Shown: positions 1 to 7,090, counted from the first letter of the stretch. The stretch: 18,497 bases of DNA from DATDOO01 sp035293245 (GCA_035293245.1 DATDOO010000258.1:1-18497), one strand, 5' to 3'. The notes: generated from the sequence alone by a model not told the origin. Made by a program: numbers and translations.

Positions 1-194
1 AACCTCATTTGCCGGCAAAATCCCCCGCCTCACTTTCCCGGCAAATCCGACGACTGCGGGAATTTGGCTTGATCAAGCGCGTCACCGGAACCTATCGCTA
101 TTACCTGACACGACTCGGTCGAGCCACCATCGCGACCTGCTCCAAACTCACCGAGTTCCTCATCATTCCGACACTCGCCACCGCGACAGTTTGA
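1..194 (+). CDS. C-terminal part of a winged-helix-like protein, cut by window edge
   Basis: The frame is open from base 3 to a TGA at 192-194 and has no stop before the left edge, so this is the tail of a longer gene. About 63 residues are visible. They read as a short winged-helix-like module: a helix (LSRQIRRLREFGLIKRV), a turn and a wing-like strand (GTYRYYLTRLGR), then a hydrophobic helix ending in FLIIPTLA. The helix/GLI/RYYLT/GR pattern is typical of the C-terminus of a widespread uncharacterised bacterial family that automated annotation often labels MarR-like. I cannot name its function. It could be an intact gene truncated only by the window, or a remnant next to the repeat that begins at 229. 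The TTG at 9 is probably an internal codon, not the start. Confidence 0.5.
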   Translation, partial: PHLPAKSPASLSRQIRRLREFGLIKRVTGTYRYYLTRLGRATIATCSKLTEFLIIPTLATATV

Positions 195-228
195 TCAGAT
201 TTTATAAAGACTTGGCTTGTAAGAGACT

Positions 229-300
229 AAAGGGGGGTTAGGGGGGATTTCCAGACCCTGCCGCGTCAGTTTGCTCGAAAAATCCCCCCTGCCTTTTTTC
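229..300. repeat. G-run palindromic dispersed repeat, copy A
   Basis: An 11-base arm AGGGGGGATTT (240-250) is matched by its exact reverse complement AAATCCCCCCT (280-290), with a 29-base spacer. The left flank AAAGGGGGGTT (229-239) extends the arm. The same 22-base left block and a 15-base right block recur near 10760-10824, so this is one family present at least twice in the window. The outer hairpin arms seen in copy B are degenerate here. It looks like a non-autonomous, REP/MITE-like element. No transposase is visible. Confidence 0.75.
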
Positions 301-550
301 AACGGGCGAACATGGCTCCTGTCCGTGGGCCGCGGAATGTTGCTGGGCCAAGGCTCGAGTACGCTTGTCTTGTATAGCCACGGCACCTATGATCGGCAAT
401 CGCGGCTTCGCCCGCGAACGGCAACAAACCTGTCGCCCTCTGGAACCACAAGCGGAAGGAAACGGACTCCATGCATCTTTCATCACCCACGCCGGCTGGC
501 TTTGCGACTATCTGCCCCAGTCCGCACGGTATCCATGCGATTCTTTGTGC

Positions 551-739
551 ATGAAAGTCAAAGACCTTGTCGCACTGATTGAATCGGACGGCTGGGTCCA
601 GGTCCGCCAGCGGGGAAGCCATCGTCAGTTTCACCATCCGATCAAGCCGGGAACCGTTACCGGGGCAGGTAAACTCAGCGTGGATGTTCCGGCGGATACG
701 CTGAACAGTGTCCTGAAGCAAGCGGGTTTGAAGAAATAG
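551..739 (+). CDS. hicA: HicA-family mRNA interferase toxin
   Basis: A 62-residue protein with the compact dsRBD-like HicA fold: an opening helix KVKDLVALIESDGW, the strand VQVRQRGSHRQFHHP, then a C-terminal helix ending in LKQAGLKK. His24 in the GSHRQF motif is the conserved catalytic histidine of HicA ribonucleases, which cleave mRNA when not bound by HicB. Family members are usually about 60 residues. The frame is open further upstream, but the ATG at 551 gives the canonical MKVKDL start and the expected size. hicB begins 10 bases after its stop, giving the usual toxin-antitoxin order. The GC content is visibly lower than in the housekeeping genes to the right, consistent with acquisition. 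No clear Shine-Dalgarno sequence was seen. Confidence 0.85.
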   Translation: MKVKDLVALIESDGWVQVRQRGSHRQFHHPIKPGTVTGAGKLSVDVPADTLNSVLKQAGLKK

Positions 740-749
740 GTGTCTCGTT

Positions 750-962
750 ATGCGTTATTTGGTTGTAGTTGAAGAAGGCCCAACAAGTTTTGGAGCCTAC
801 GTTCCGGATCTTCCAGGCTGCATTGCCGCCGGAGAGTCCCGCGAGGAAGTATTGCAGCTGATTCAGGAAGCCATTGAATTTCACATTGAAGGACTCAAAG
901 AGGAAGGCCACATACTTCCTCCGCCCCATTCATCGAGTGCGTTCGTTGAAGTCCATGCCTGA
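750..962 (+). CDS. hicB: HicB-family antitoxin, short form
   Basis: A 70-residue protein with the HicB partial RNase-H-like fold: the strand MRYLVVVEEGPTSFGAYVPDLPGC is followed by the helix EEVLQLIQEAIEFHIEGLKEEG and a PPP-containing tail. The YVPDLPGCIAAGES stretch is characteristic of the HicB/UPF0150 family. The protein neutralises HicA by direct binding. Only the toxin-binding domain is present. There is no room for the C-terminal ribbon-helix-helix or helix-turn-helix domain found in longer HicB proteins, so DNA autoregulation may need another factor or be absent. It is co-transcribed with the adjacent toxin gene. Confidence 0.85.
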   Translation: MRYLVVVEEGPTSFGAYVPDLPGCIAAGESREEVLQLIQEAIEFHIEGLKEEGHILPPPHSSSAFVEVHA

Positions 963-998
963 CCAGCCCATTAATTGGACTATGGCCAATATCTAGCC

Positions 999-1036
999 AT
1001 GCGGCGCAATACGCGAGGACGCTATTGCACCCTACG
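999..1036. repeat. Imperfect palindromic dispersed repeat (GCGCAATA type)
   Basis: GCGCAATA (1004-1011) and TATTGCAC (1023-1030) form an imperfect 8-base inverted pair around an 11-base loop, followed by CCTACG. The pattern resembles short intergenic palindromes of the GCGCAAT...ATTGC..CCTACG type common in proteobacterial genomes. It lies in the gene-poor stretch between hicB and the sugar kinase. Confidence 0.45.
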
Positions 1037-1139
1037 CGGGCTTTCCGATGGAGAAGTCTTCGTGCTTTCCGGCGCCACCGGCGGCTTGAACCGCCCCACG
1101 CCCATTTACGACGCAAGGAGCGGGCAGAAGCTGAGATAG
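999..1139 (+). pseudogene. Possible small ORF or coding remnant
   Basis: An ATG at 999 opens a 46-codon frame ending in TAG at 1137-1139. The first 13 codons are made by the palindromic repeat at 999-1036. The last part (GEVFVLSGATGGLNRP, then TPIYDARSGQKLR) looks protein-like and may be the end of a decayed gene whose upstream part was lost when the repeat inserted. I do not recognise a family. No Shine-Dalgarno sequence is evident, and the whole frame could be coincidental. Confidence 0.2.
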
Positions 1140-1158
1140 CTCTCGGGCACGAAGCCAT

Positions 1159-1236
1159 GTAGGGTATGCATCGCATACCAATTCCGGAGTTCGCCGATGA
1201 AGCAAGACCCTGGAAAGGTACGGATGCGTACCCTAC
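1159..1236. repeat. Inverted repeat of GTAGGGTA-type arms
   Basis: Left arm 1159-1179 begins GTAGGGTATGCATCGCATAC. Right arm 1217-1236 is GGTACGGATGCGTACCCTAC, whose reverse complement is GTAGGGTACGCATCCGTACC, so the arms agree at most positions. The arms are separated by 37 bases, and each arm is itself partly self-complementary. This is a small dispersed palindrome or MITE-like element. The rest of 963-1384 shows no recognisable gene apart from the weak remnant at 999-1139. Confidence 0.6.
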
Positions 1237-1384
1237 CCGGCTACCGTGTCCGTCATGGCACGGTGGAATTCTCGCGCGTCTTCTACAGCGCCCGCCGTTG
1301 GCCTACCTCGATGTATACCTAACCGCACCATTTCCCGTACCGCCCTTTTCACCGTCTCCTTCTGCCGTTTCCCGGTCCTAATCC

Positions 1385-2275
1385 ATGAACTTCGACGTAC
1401 TGGCCGTCAACGCCAATCCGCTGCTGAATCTGGTCCACGCCGGCGAATTCACGCCGGGCGCCGTCAACCGCGTCGCGGCCATGGCGGTGGCGGCCGAGGG
1501 CAAGGGGGTCAACGTGGCGCGGGTGTTGGCGCGGCACGGCCATGCGGTGGTTTTGACCGGCTTCGCCGGAGGCCACAGCGGCGCGTGGTTGCGGGAACTG
1601 GTGCGGGCGGAGGGCGTCGCGGACGCTTTTGTGCAAACGGCCGCAACCTTGCGGGTGGGCTTCATGGCGGGCGGTGCCGAGGGGCATCCCACCACGGTGT
1701 TTCCCGGCGGCTTTCCGGTCACATCGGCGGAGTGTGCGGCTTTACTGGAACAGGTGGAAAAACTGCTCGACTCCGTAAGGCTGGTCATCGCCAGCGGCTC
1801 GGTGCCGGACCCGGCGGCCGAGCCGCTGTATGCGGAGTTGCTGGAACTGTGCGCCCGCCGCGGAGTGCCCTGCTGGCTGGATGCTTACGGCCCGGCCATG
1901 AGTCGGGCGCTGGAAGGTGCCGTGGCGCCCGGCCTGGCCGCGCCCAACCGCCAGGAATGGGCGAACAGCCGCGGCTGGGAGCGGGTGGAGGAGTTGCACA
2001 TTACCGACGGCGATGCGGCCGTCGAAATAATCAGCCGGCGGGAAGGCCGCTGGCGCGTGTTCCCTCCGGCCATTCGCCAAATCAATCCGGTCGGTTGCGG
2101 CGACTGTTATCTGGCCGGTCTGGCCCACGGCTGGCTGACCGGGTTCTCCTGGGAAGAACGTCTGCGCTACGCCGCTGCCGCCGGGGCGGCCAACGCCCTG
2201 CGGCAGGACGTGGCCATGATCGGCCCCGCGGAAGTCGGGCCGCTGCTGGATCAGGTACGGCTGGAGGCGATTTAA
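1385..2275 (+). CDS. PfkB-family sugar kinase (1-phosphofructokinase/hexose kinase-like)
   Basis: A 296-residue ribokinase/PfkB-fold kinase of the FruK/PfkB/LacC branch, which phosphorylates phosphorylated hexoses or related sugars using ATP. Visible signatures are the substrate-binding GKGVNVARVL motif (residues 39-48), the hinge glycine pair in GFAGG (59-63), and the C-terminal signature NPVGCGDCYLAG (234-245), where Asp240 is the catalytic base. The usual GAGD reads GCGD here. The strand HITDGDAAVEI replaces the more common VSLGxxGA segment, so substrate specificity cannot be assigned. Length fits the family (about 300). The ATG at 1385 gives the typical short N-terminal strand, but no strong ribosome binding site precedes it. 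The gene stands alone and converges on ispG with a 15-base gap. Confidence 0.8.
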   Translation: MNFDVLAVNANPLLNLVHAGEFTPGAVNRVAAMAVAAEGKGVNVARVLARHGHAVVLTGFAGGHSGAWLRELVRAEGVADAFVQTAATLRVGFMAGGAEGHPTTVFPGGFPVTSAECAALLEQVEKLLDSVRLVIASGSVPDPAAEPLYAELLELCARRGVPCWLDAYGPAMSRALEGAVAPGLAAPNRQEWANSRGWERVEELHITDGDAAVEIISRREGRWRVFPPAIRQINPVGCGDCYLAGLAHGWLTGFSWEERLRYAAAAGAANALRQDVAMIGPAEVGPLLDQVRLEAI

Positions 2276-2290
2276 CTCGTCGCGCCGGGT

Positions 2291-3514
2291 TCAGTTCCGC
2301 GGGGCGTAGTGGCTTTCCACGTAGCGTTCCACCAGTGCCTGGAATTCCTCGGCGATGTAGTCGCCCTTGAGGGTGACGGTTTTTTCGCCATCCTCATACA
2401 CCGGCGCGACCGGCGATTCGCCGGTTCCCGGCAGGCTGATGCCCACGTTGGCATTCTTGCTCTCGCCGGGGCCGTTGACCACGCAGCCCATGACGGCCAC
2501 GTGCATCTCCTCCACGCCGGGGTATTTCTTTTTCCACTCTGGCATCTTGTCGCGCAGGTAGGTCTGGATTTTCTGCGCCAGGTGTTGGAAGTAGTCGCTG
2601 GTGGTGCGCCCGCAACCGGGGCAGGAGACGACCAGCGGGGTGAAGGAGCGTAGCCCCAGGGTCTGCAGGATTTCCTGCGCCACCACCACTTCCTGGGTGC
2701 GGGCGCCGCCCGGCTCAGGCGTGAGCGAAATGCGGATGGTGTCGCCGATGCCCTGCTGCAGCAGCACCGCCAGGGCCGCCGTGGAAGCGACGATGCCCTT
2801 GGAGCCCATGCCCGCCTCGGTCAGCCCCAGGTGCAGGGCGTAATCGCTGCGCGCCGCCATGCGCTGGTACACGGAAATCAGCTCCTGCACCCCGCTCATC
2901 TTGCAGGACAGCACGATCTTGTTTTTCGGCAGGCCGAGTTCCACGGCCCTTTGCGCGCTTTCCAGGGCGGAGGTGATAACCGCGTCCTGCTGCACTTCCA
3001 CCAGTTCGCGCGGCTGGGCCAGTTCGCGGTTTTCGTCCATCAGGCGGGTCAAAACCGCCTGGTCGAGGCTGCCCCAGTTGACGCCGATGCGCACCGGCTT
3101 GTGGTAACGGCAGGCGAATTCGATCATCTGCGCGAACTGCGGATCGCGCTTGGAACCCTTGCCGACGTTGCCCGGATTGATGCGGTACTTGCCCAGCGCT
3201 TCCGCGCAGGCGGGAAATTTTTCCAGCAGTTTGTGGCCGTTGAAGTGGAAGTCGCCGATCAGCGGCACGTTGCAGTTCTGCGCATCCAGTTGCTCGCGGA
3301 TTTCCGCCACGGCGCGCGCCGCGTCCTCGTTGTTGACCGTCACCCGCACCAGTTCGGAACCGGCGCGGGCCAGATCGGCCACCTGCCGGACCGTGCCGGC
3401 CACGTCGGCGGTGTCGGTGTTGGTCATGGATTGAACCACCACCGGCGCGCCGCCGCCGATTCGCACGGCGCCGACTTGAACGCCGAGGGTGGAATGACGC
3501 TGAATGCTGCTCAT
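2291..3514 (-). CDS. ispG: 4-hydroxy-3-methylbut-2-enyl diphosphate synthase IspG (GcpE)
   Basis: A 407-residue enzyme of the MEP isoprenoid pathway. It converts methylerythritol 2,4-cyclodiphosphate to HMBDP using a [4Fe-4S] cluster in the cytosol. The N-terminal TIM barrel is visible (VVVQSMTNTDTADV, RVTVNNEDAA, LIGDFHFNGH, KYRINPGNVG). The C-terminal reductase-like domain carries the cluster ligands Cys298 and Cys301 (SCPGCGRTT) and Cys344 (VMGCVVNGPGE), with Glu351 as the likely fourth ligand. It is somewhat longer than the E. coli protein (372) because of extra residues around the DENRELAQPRELVEVQQDAV segment and before the last cysteine, as in many proteobacterial versions. The start at 3514 gives a conventional N-terminus. 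The gene is divergent from trxA across about 210 bases, which should hold both promoters. Confidence 0.96.
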   Translation of the reverse strand: MSSIQRHSTLGVQVGAVRIGGGAPVVVQSMTNTDTADVAGTVRQVADLARAGSELVRVTVNNEDAARAVAEIREQLDAQNCNVPLIGDFHFNGHKLLEKFPACAEALGKYRINPGNVGKGSKRDPQFAQMIEFACRYHKPVRIGVNWGSLDQAVLTRLMDENRELAQPRELVEVQQDAVITSALESAQRAVELGLPKNKIVLSCKMSGVQELISVYQRMAARSDYALHLGLTEAGMGSKGIVASTAALAVLLQQGIGDTIRISLTPEPGGARTQEVVVAQEILQTLGLRSFTPLVVSCPGCGRTTSDYFQHLAQKIQTYLRDKMPEWKKKYPGVEEMHVAVMGCVVNGPGESKNANVGISLPGTGESPVAPVYEDGEKTVTLKGDYIAEEFQALVERYVESHYAPRN

Positions 3515-3714
3515 CGTGAAAATACCAGAAGGGAAAAAAGAAGAGTCGCGCGCTGACGCGGACGGATAAATTTAGCATATCGGGCCGGATGGATGGGGCG
3601 CTCTCTTGCATTCCGCGCCGGTTTCGGCTGAAATTGAGCACAGGCTTTTCCCATCCCCGCCTTTCACCGGCGGCATTCCTTTCCCGGCCTTCTCATCAAT
3701 TTCCGAAAACTCCC

Positions 3715-3718
3715 GGAG
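3715..3718 (+). promoter_or_regulatory. Ribosome binding site fixing the GTG start of trxA
   Basis: GGAG lies 6 bases before the GTG at 3725 and supports GTG initiation of thioredoxin. Confidence 0.6.
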
Positions 3719-3724
3719 CGTAGC

Positions 3725-4051
3725 GTGAGCGAAACCATTGCCCATGTCACCGACGACAATTTCGATGCTGCCGTCTTGAAATCCGGCACACCGGTCCTTT
3801 TGGATTACTGGGCAGAGTGGTGCGGCCCGTGCCGCATGATTGCGCCGGTGCTGGAGGAGATCGCCAAGGATTACGCCGGCCGCCTCACCGTGGCCAAGAT
3901 CAACATCGACGAAAATCCCAATGTCCCGCAACGCTATGGCGTGCGCGGGATTCCGACCTTGATGCTGTTCAAGAACGGCGAGGTCGAGGCCACCAAGGTC
4001 GGTGCAATGTCCAAGTCGCAAATGGCCGCGTTCATCGACGGGGCCTTGTGA
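3725..4051 (+). CDS. trxA: Thioredoxin 1
   Basis: A 108-residue cytosolic thioredoxin and general protein disulfide reductase. It has the active site WCGPC with redox cysteines Cys33 and Cys36, the buried Asp in VLLDYWAEW, and the cis-proline Pro77 in GIPTLMLF. Length matches E. coli TrxA. The start is a GTG at 3725, preceded at good distance by GGAG (3715-3718). An upstream alternative is unlikely because this start gives the standard MSETIAHVTD N-terminus. trxA followed by rho is a conserved gammaproteobacterial order. The 190-base gap to rho contains a candidate separate promoter. Confidence 0.97.
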   Translation: MSETIAHVTDDNFDAAVLKSGTPVLLDYWAEWCGPCRMIAPVLEEIAKDYAGRLTVAKINIDENPNVPQRYGVRGIPTLMLFKNGEVEATKVGAMSKSQMAAFIDGAL

Positions 4052-4075
4052 CCCGTTTCCGATCGCGCTTTTGCT

Positions 4076-4104
4076 TGGACAGCGCCAGATTCCCATGCTA
4101 GAGT
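4076..4104 (+). promoter_or_regulatory. Candidate sigma-70 promoter for rho
   Basis: A -35-like TGGACA (4076-4081, 5 of 6 to consensus) and a -10-like TAGAGT (4099-4104, 4 of 6) are separated by exactly 17 bases just after the trxA stop. Initiation near 4111 would give a leader of about 130 bases before the rho ATG. Confidence 0.5.
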
Positions 4105-4110
4105 TTCTTC

Positions 4111-4241
4111 CGGTTCAGTTCTGAACCCGCTCCCGGTTTCCCGATCCGCCTATCCTTTCCGGCTTTGCCGCCACGGCGTCCCGCTTCGGGGCGGACCTGC
4201 AAATCCCTGACCCGCTCTCTCTTCCCACCCGGCCATCCTCC
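4111..4241 (+). promoter_or_regulatory. C-rich, G-poor rho leader with 5' hairpin; possible Rho autoregulation site
   Basis: A hand count of this 131-base leader gives about 59 C and 28 G. It contains long pyrimidine runs (for example CTCTCTCTTCCCACCC near 4214-4229), the composition expected of a Rho utilisation region. A small perfect hairpin, GGTTCA-GTTC-TGAACC (4112-4127), sits at the predicted transcript start. In E. coli, rho is autoregulated by Rho-dependent termination in its leader. The same mechanism here is inference. Confidence 0.4.
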
Positions 4242-5498
4242 ATGAATCTGACCGACCTCAAACGCAAACCCGTTCCCGAACTGATCGAAATCGCCGAATC
4301 CCTCGCCATCGAAGGCGTCGCCCGGGCCAAGAAGCAGGATCTCATTTTCTCCATCCTCAAGAAGCACGCCAAAAGCGGGGAGGATATCTTCGGCGACGGC
4401 GTGCTGGAAATTCTCCAGGACGGTTACGGTTTCCTGCGCACCGCCGACGGTTCCTTCCTGGCCGGGCCGGACGACATTTACGTTTCCCCCGCCCAGGTGC
4501 GCCGTTTTTCCTTGCGCACCGGCGATACGGTGTCCGGCAAGATTCGCCCCCCCAAGGAAGGCGAACGCTATTTCGCCCTGCTGAAGGTCGAGGAGATCAA
4601 CTACGAGCCGCCGGAAAACGCCAAGCACAAGATCAACTTTTCCAACCTGACGCCCCTGTTCGCCAACCGGCGCTTCGAGCTGGAACTGGGCAACGGCTCC
4701 ACGGAAGACCTGACCGCGCGGGTCATCGACCTGGTCGCGCCCATCGGCAAGGGGCAGCGCGGCCTGATCGTCTCCCCGCCGAAAGCGGGCAAGACCATGA
4801 TTCTGCAAAATCTCGCCCATTCCATCGCCGAAAAGAACCCGGATGTCTATCTGATCGTGCTGCTCATCGACGAGCGCCCGGAGGAAGTCACCGAAATGCA
4901 GCGCAGCGTGAAGGGCGAGGTGGTCTCCAGCACCTTCGACGAACCGCCGACCCGCCACGTGCAGGTGGCCGAAATGGTCATCGAGAAGGCCAAGCGCCTG
5001 GTGGAACACAAGCGCGACGTGGTGATCCTGCTCGATTCCATCACCCGCCTCGCGCGCGCTTACAACACGGTGGTGCCGGCTTCCGGCAAGATTCTCACCG
5101 GCGGCGTCGACGCCAACGCCCTGGAGCGGCCCAAGCGCTTTTTCGGCGCGGCGCGCAACATCGAGGAGGGCGGTTCGCTGACCATCATCGCGACGGCCTT
5201 GGTGGATACCGGCTCGCGTATGGACGAGGTGATCTACGAGGAGTTCAAGGGCACCGGCAACATGGAACTCCATTTGGACCGCAAGCTGGCCGAGCGGCGC
5301 TCGTACCCGGCCATCAACATCAACCGCTCCGGCACCCGCCGCGAGGAATACCTGGTCGATGAAGGCGAGCTGCAAAAATGTTGGATTCTGCGCAAGATTC
5401 TCCAGCCGATGGACGAGATGTCCGCCAGCGAATTTCTGTTGGGCAAGCTCAAGGAATCCAAGACCAACGCCCAGTTCTTCGAGATGATGAAGCGCTGA
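4242..5498 (+). CDS. rho: Transcription termination factor Rho
   Basis: A 418-residue hexameric RNA-dependent ATPase and helicase that ends transcription; E. coli Rho has 419 residues. Domains in order are an N-terminal helical bundle (MNLTDLKRKPVPELIEIAES), an OSB/cold-shock-like primary RNA-binding domain with the RNP motif GYGFLR (61-66), and the RecA-like motor. The motor shows Walker A SPPKAGKT (178-185), the catalytic-glutamate region LLIDERPEEV, Walker B VVILLDSITRLARAYN, the Q-loop neighbourhood LTGGVDANAL, and the R-loop/arginine-finger segment EEFKGTGNMELHL. No insertion or truncation is visible. mrp starts 4 bases after the stop, so the two are likely co-transcribed. Confidence 0.98.
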   Translation: MNLTDLKRKPVPELIEIAESLAIEGVARAKKQDLIFSILKKHAKSGEDIFGDGVLEILQDGYGFLRTADGSFLAGPDDIYVSPAQVRRFSLRTGDTVSGKIRPPKEGERYFALLKVEEINYEPPENAKHKINFSNLTPLFANRRFELELGNGSTEDLTARVIDLVAPIGKGQRGLIVSPPKAGKTMILQNLAHSIAEKNPDVYLIVLLIDERPEEVTEMQRSVKGEVVSSTFDEPPTRHVQVAEMVIEKAKRLVEHKRDVVILLDSITRLARAYNTVVPASGKILTGGVDANALERPKRFFGAARNIEEGGSLTIIATALVDTGSRMDEVIYEEFKGTGNMELHLDRKLAERRSYPAININRSGTRREEYLVDEGELQKCWILRKILQPMDEMSASEFLLGKLKESKTNAQFFEMMKR

Positions 5499-5502
5499 CC
5501 CG

Positions 5503-6591
5503 ATGGCCGCCACGAAAGACGACATCGCTGCCGTCCTGGGGCGGCTGACCGATCCCAATGCCGGGCTGGACTGGGTTTCCGGCAAGTCGGTGCGCGAAGT
5601 GCGCGTCGAGGACGGCGCGGTGTTCGTCCGGTTGAAGGTCGGCTATCCCGTCGGCCGCTGCCGCGAGGCGCTGGGCGGGGAAGTTGCCGAAGCGTTGCGC
5701 GCTGCAACCGGCGTGGAGCGGGTGGATGTCGCCATCGACAGCGAAATTGTCGCCCACACGGTGCAGAAGGCGCTCAAACCGCTGGCGGGGGTGAAGAACA
5801 TCCTCGCCGTGGCCTCGGGCAAGGGCGGGGTGGGCAAAAGCACCGTCGCCGTCAATCTCGCGCTGGCGCTGACCGGCGAGGGCGCGCGGGTCGGCATTCT
5901 CGACGCCGACATTTACGGCCCCAGTCAGCCCAGGATGCTGGGCGTTTCCGGCGCGCCGGAAAGCCCGGACGGCAAAAACATGCTGCCCAAGGTTTCCTAC
6001 GGCGTGCAGGTCAACTCCATCGGCTTTCTCGTCGAGGAAGACACGCCCATGATCTGGCGCGGGCCCATGGTGACCAATGCCCTGCAGCAGCTCCTCAACA
6101 ACACGCTGTGGGACCATCTGGACTACCTGATTGTCGATCTGCCGCCGGGCACCGGCGACACCCAGTTGACCCTCTGCCAGCAGGCGCCGCTGGCCGGCGC
6201 GCTGATCGTCACCACGCCCCAGGACATCGCCCTGCTGGACGCGCAAAAGGGGCTGGCCATGTTCGAGAAGGTCGGCGTGCCGGTACTGGGTCTGGTGGAG
6301 AACATGAGCGTGCACATCTGCTCCCGGTGTGGCCACGCCGAGCACATATTCGGCACGGGCGGTGGTGAGAAGATGGCGCGCAAGTACGGCGTCGAACTGC
6401 TCGGCTCCCTGCCCCTGGACATCAGCATCCGCGAAAACGCCGACAATGGCCACCCCTCCGTGGTGGCGGACCCGGACGGTCCCATCGCCCGCATGTACTT
6501 TGACGTGGCACGCAAGCTGGCCGGCCGGCTGGCCTTGCGGCCCAAGGATTACAGCGGGCGGCTGGGTGGGATTGGCGTGGTGACCAATTAA
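5503..6591 (+). CDS. apbC: Mrp/ApbC-type iron-sulfur cluster carrier P-loop ATPase
   Basis: A 362-residue protein that binds and transfers [4Fe-4S] clusters to apoproteins in the cytosol. The N-terminal DUF59/MIP18-like domain (about 1-90) is followed by a deviant Walker A motif GKGGVGKS (106-113), the switch I DADIYGPSQPRML, Walker B-like YLIVDLPPGTGDTQLT, and a bridging CxxC (Cys273 and Cys276 in HICSRCGH) that holds the cluster at the dimer interface. Length matches the longer form common in beta- and gammaproteobacteria. It starts 4 bases downstream of rho. mrp and dcd are neighbours in several gammaproteobacteria. Here they are separated by one unknown gene. Confidence 0.95.
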   Translation: MAATKDDIAAVLGRLTDPNAGLDWVSGKSVREVRVEDGAVFVRLKVGYPVGRCREALGGEVAEALRAATGVERVDVAIDSEIVAHTVQKALKPLAGVKNILAVASGKGGVGKSTVAVNLALALTGEGARVGILDADIYGPSQPRMLGVSGAPESPDGKNMLPKVSYGVQVNSIGFLVEEDTPMIWRGPMVTNALQQLLNNTLWDHLDYLIVDLPPGTGDTQLTLCQQAPLAGALIVTTPQDIALLDAQKGLAMFEKVGVPVLGLVENMSVHICSRCGHAEHIFGTGGGEKMARKYGVELLGSLPLDISIRENADNGHPSVVADPDGPIARMYFDVARKLAGRLALRPKDYSGRLGGIGVVTN

Positions 6592-6607
6592 ACAGTCGGC
6601 GGAGACA

Positions 6608-7090
6608 ATGAGCGAATTCATTGATGGAAGCGCCAGGAAATATATTGCGCGACTTGTACGGCGCCTTGCCGCTGGCGCCGTAACCAACAGGCAGTTTGAA
6701 GATGCACTCCCCCTCAGCGAAGAGAAAGCGCTGCACGATATCTATGTTCACGGAATTTGGCCTCTGTATGACGACATAGAAGAACACAAACTTGTCGAGC
6801 GCTGGGCGCTGACGCGTGAAGGCCGAACTTGGCTCGCTCGCATCGTTCTCTTCCTGCGTTCGGGACTTCCATACCGCTATCCCGAAATTACGGGTATTTC
6901 GCAAATTCCCGTGGTGCTGTTGTCCCTGTTTACGTTGGGCTGGTTTGGGCGGTTTTGGACGCTCCGCAAATGGCGCAGTGCCGGGGCCGATGAAGCCGTC
7001 TGGCCGTTTTTCACTCGAAGCGAATACGAAGCAACACGTCAGCATCCGCCTTTCTTCGCCGGGAATGCTCACTCAAGGGATTCGAACTGA
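6608..7090 (+). CDS. Conserved hypothetical protein with one membrane segment
   Basis: A 160-residue protein I cannot assign to a named family. The first 90 residues are soluble and helical, with a tryptophan-rich core (YVHGIWPLYDDIEEHKLVERWALTREGRTWLARIVLFLRSG). One hydrophobic segment at about 97-116 (ISQIPVVLLSLFTLGWFGRF) is followed by a basic stretch LRKWR, so the C-terminus is probably cytoplasmic. The gene is visibly less GC-rich than mrp and dcd, with more AAA, GAA and TTT codons, suggesting later acquisition. A GGAG at 6601-6604 lies only 3 bases before the ATG. The stop TGA at 7088-7090 overlaps the dcd ATG by one base, so translation of the two is probably coupled. Confidence 0.75.
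   Translation: MSEFIDGSARKYIARLVRRLAAGAVTNRQFEDALPLSEEKALHDIYVHGIWPLYDDIEEHKLVERWALTREGRTWLARIVLFLRSGLPYRYPEITGISQIPVVLLSLFTLGWFGRFWTLRKWRSAGADEAVWPFFTRSEYEATRQHPPFFAGNAHSRDSN

Noticed and set aside
365..550. N-terminal extension of HicA by 62 codons
   Set aside because: The extension is not HicA-like, and the ATG at 551 gives the standard 62-residue protein.
895..1176. 93-codon - strand frame between hicB and the kinase
   Set aside because: It overlaps hicB and two palindromic repeats, is Arg/Trp/Ser-biased and has no domain signal.
1246..2370. 374-codon Arg/Gly-rich frame overlapping the sugar kinase
   Set aside because: It is out of frame with the PfkB motifs and is extremely Arg/Gly biased, as expected for a shifted frame in GC-rich DNA.
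4098..5585. 495-codon open frame antisense to rho
   Set aside because: It mirrors the rho frame in GC-rich DNA, shows low-complexity His/Gly/Asp/Gln-rich composition and has no recognisable domain.
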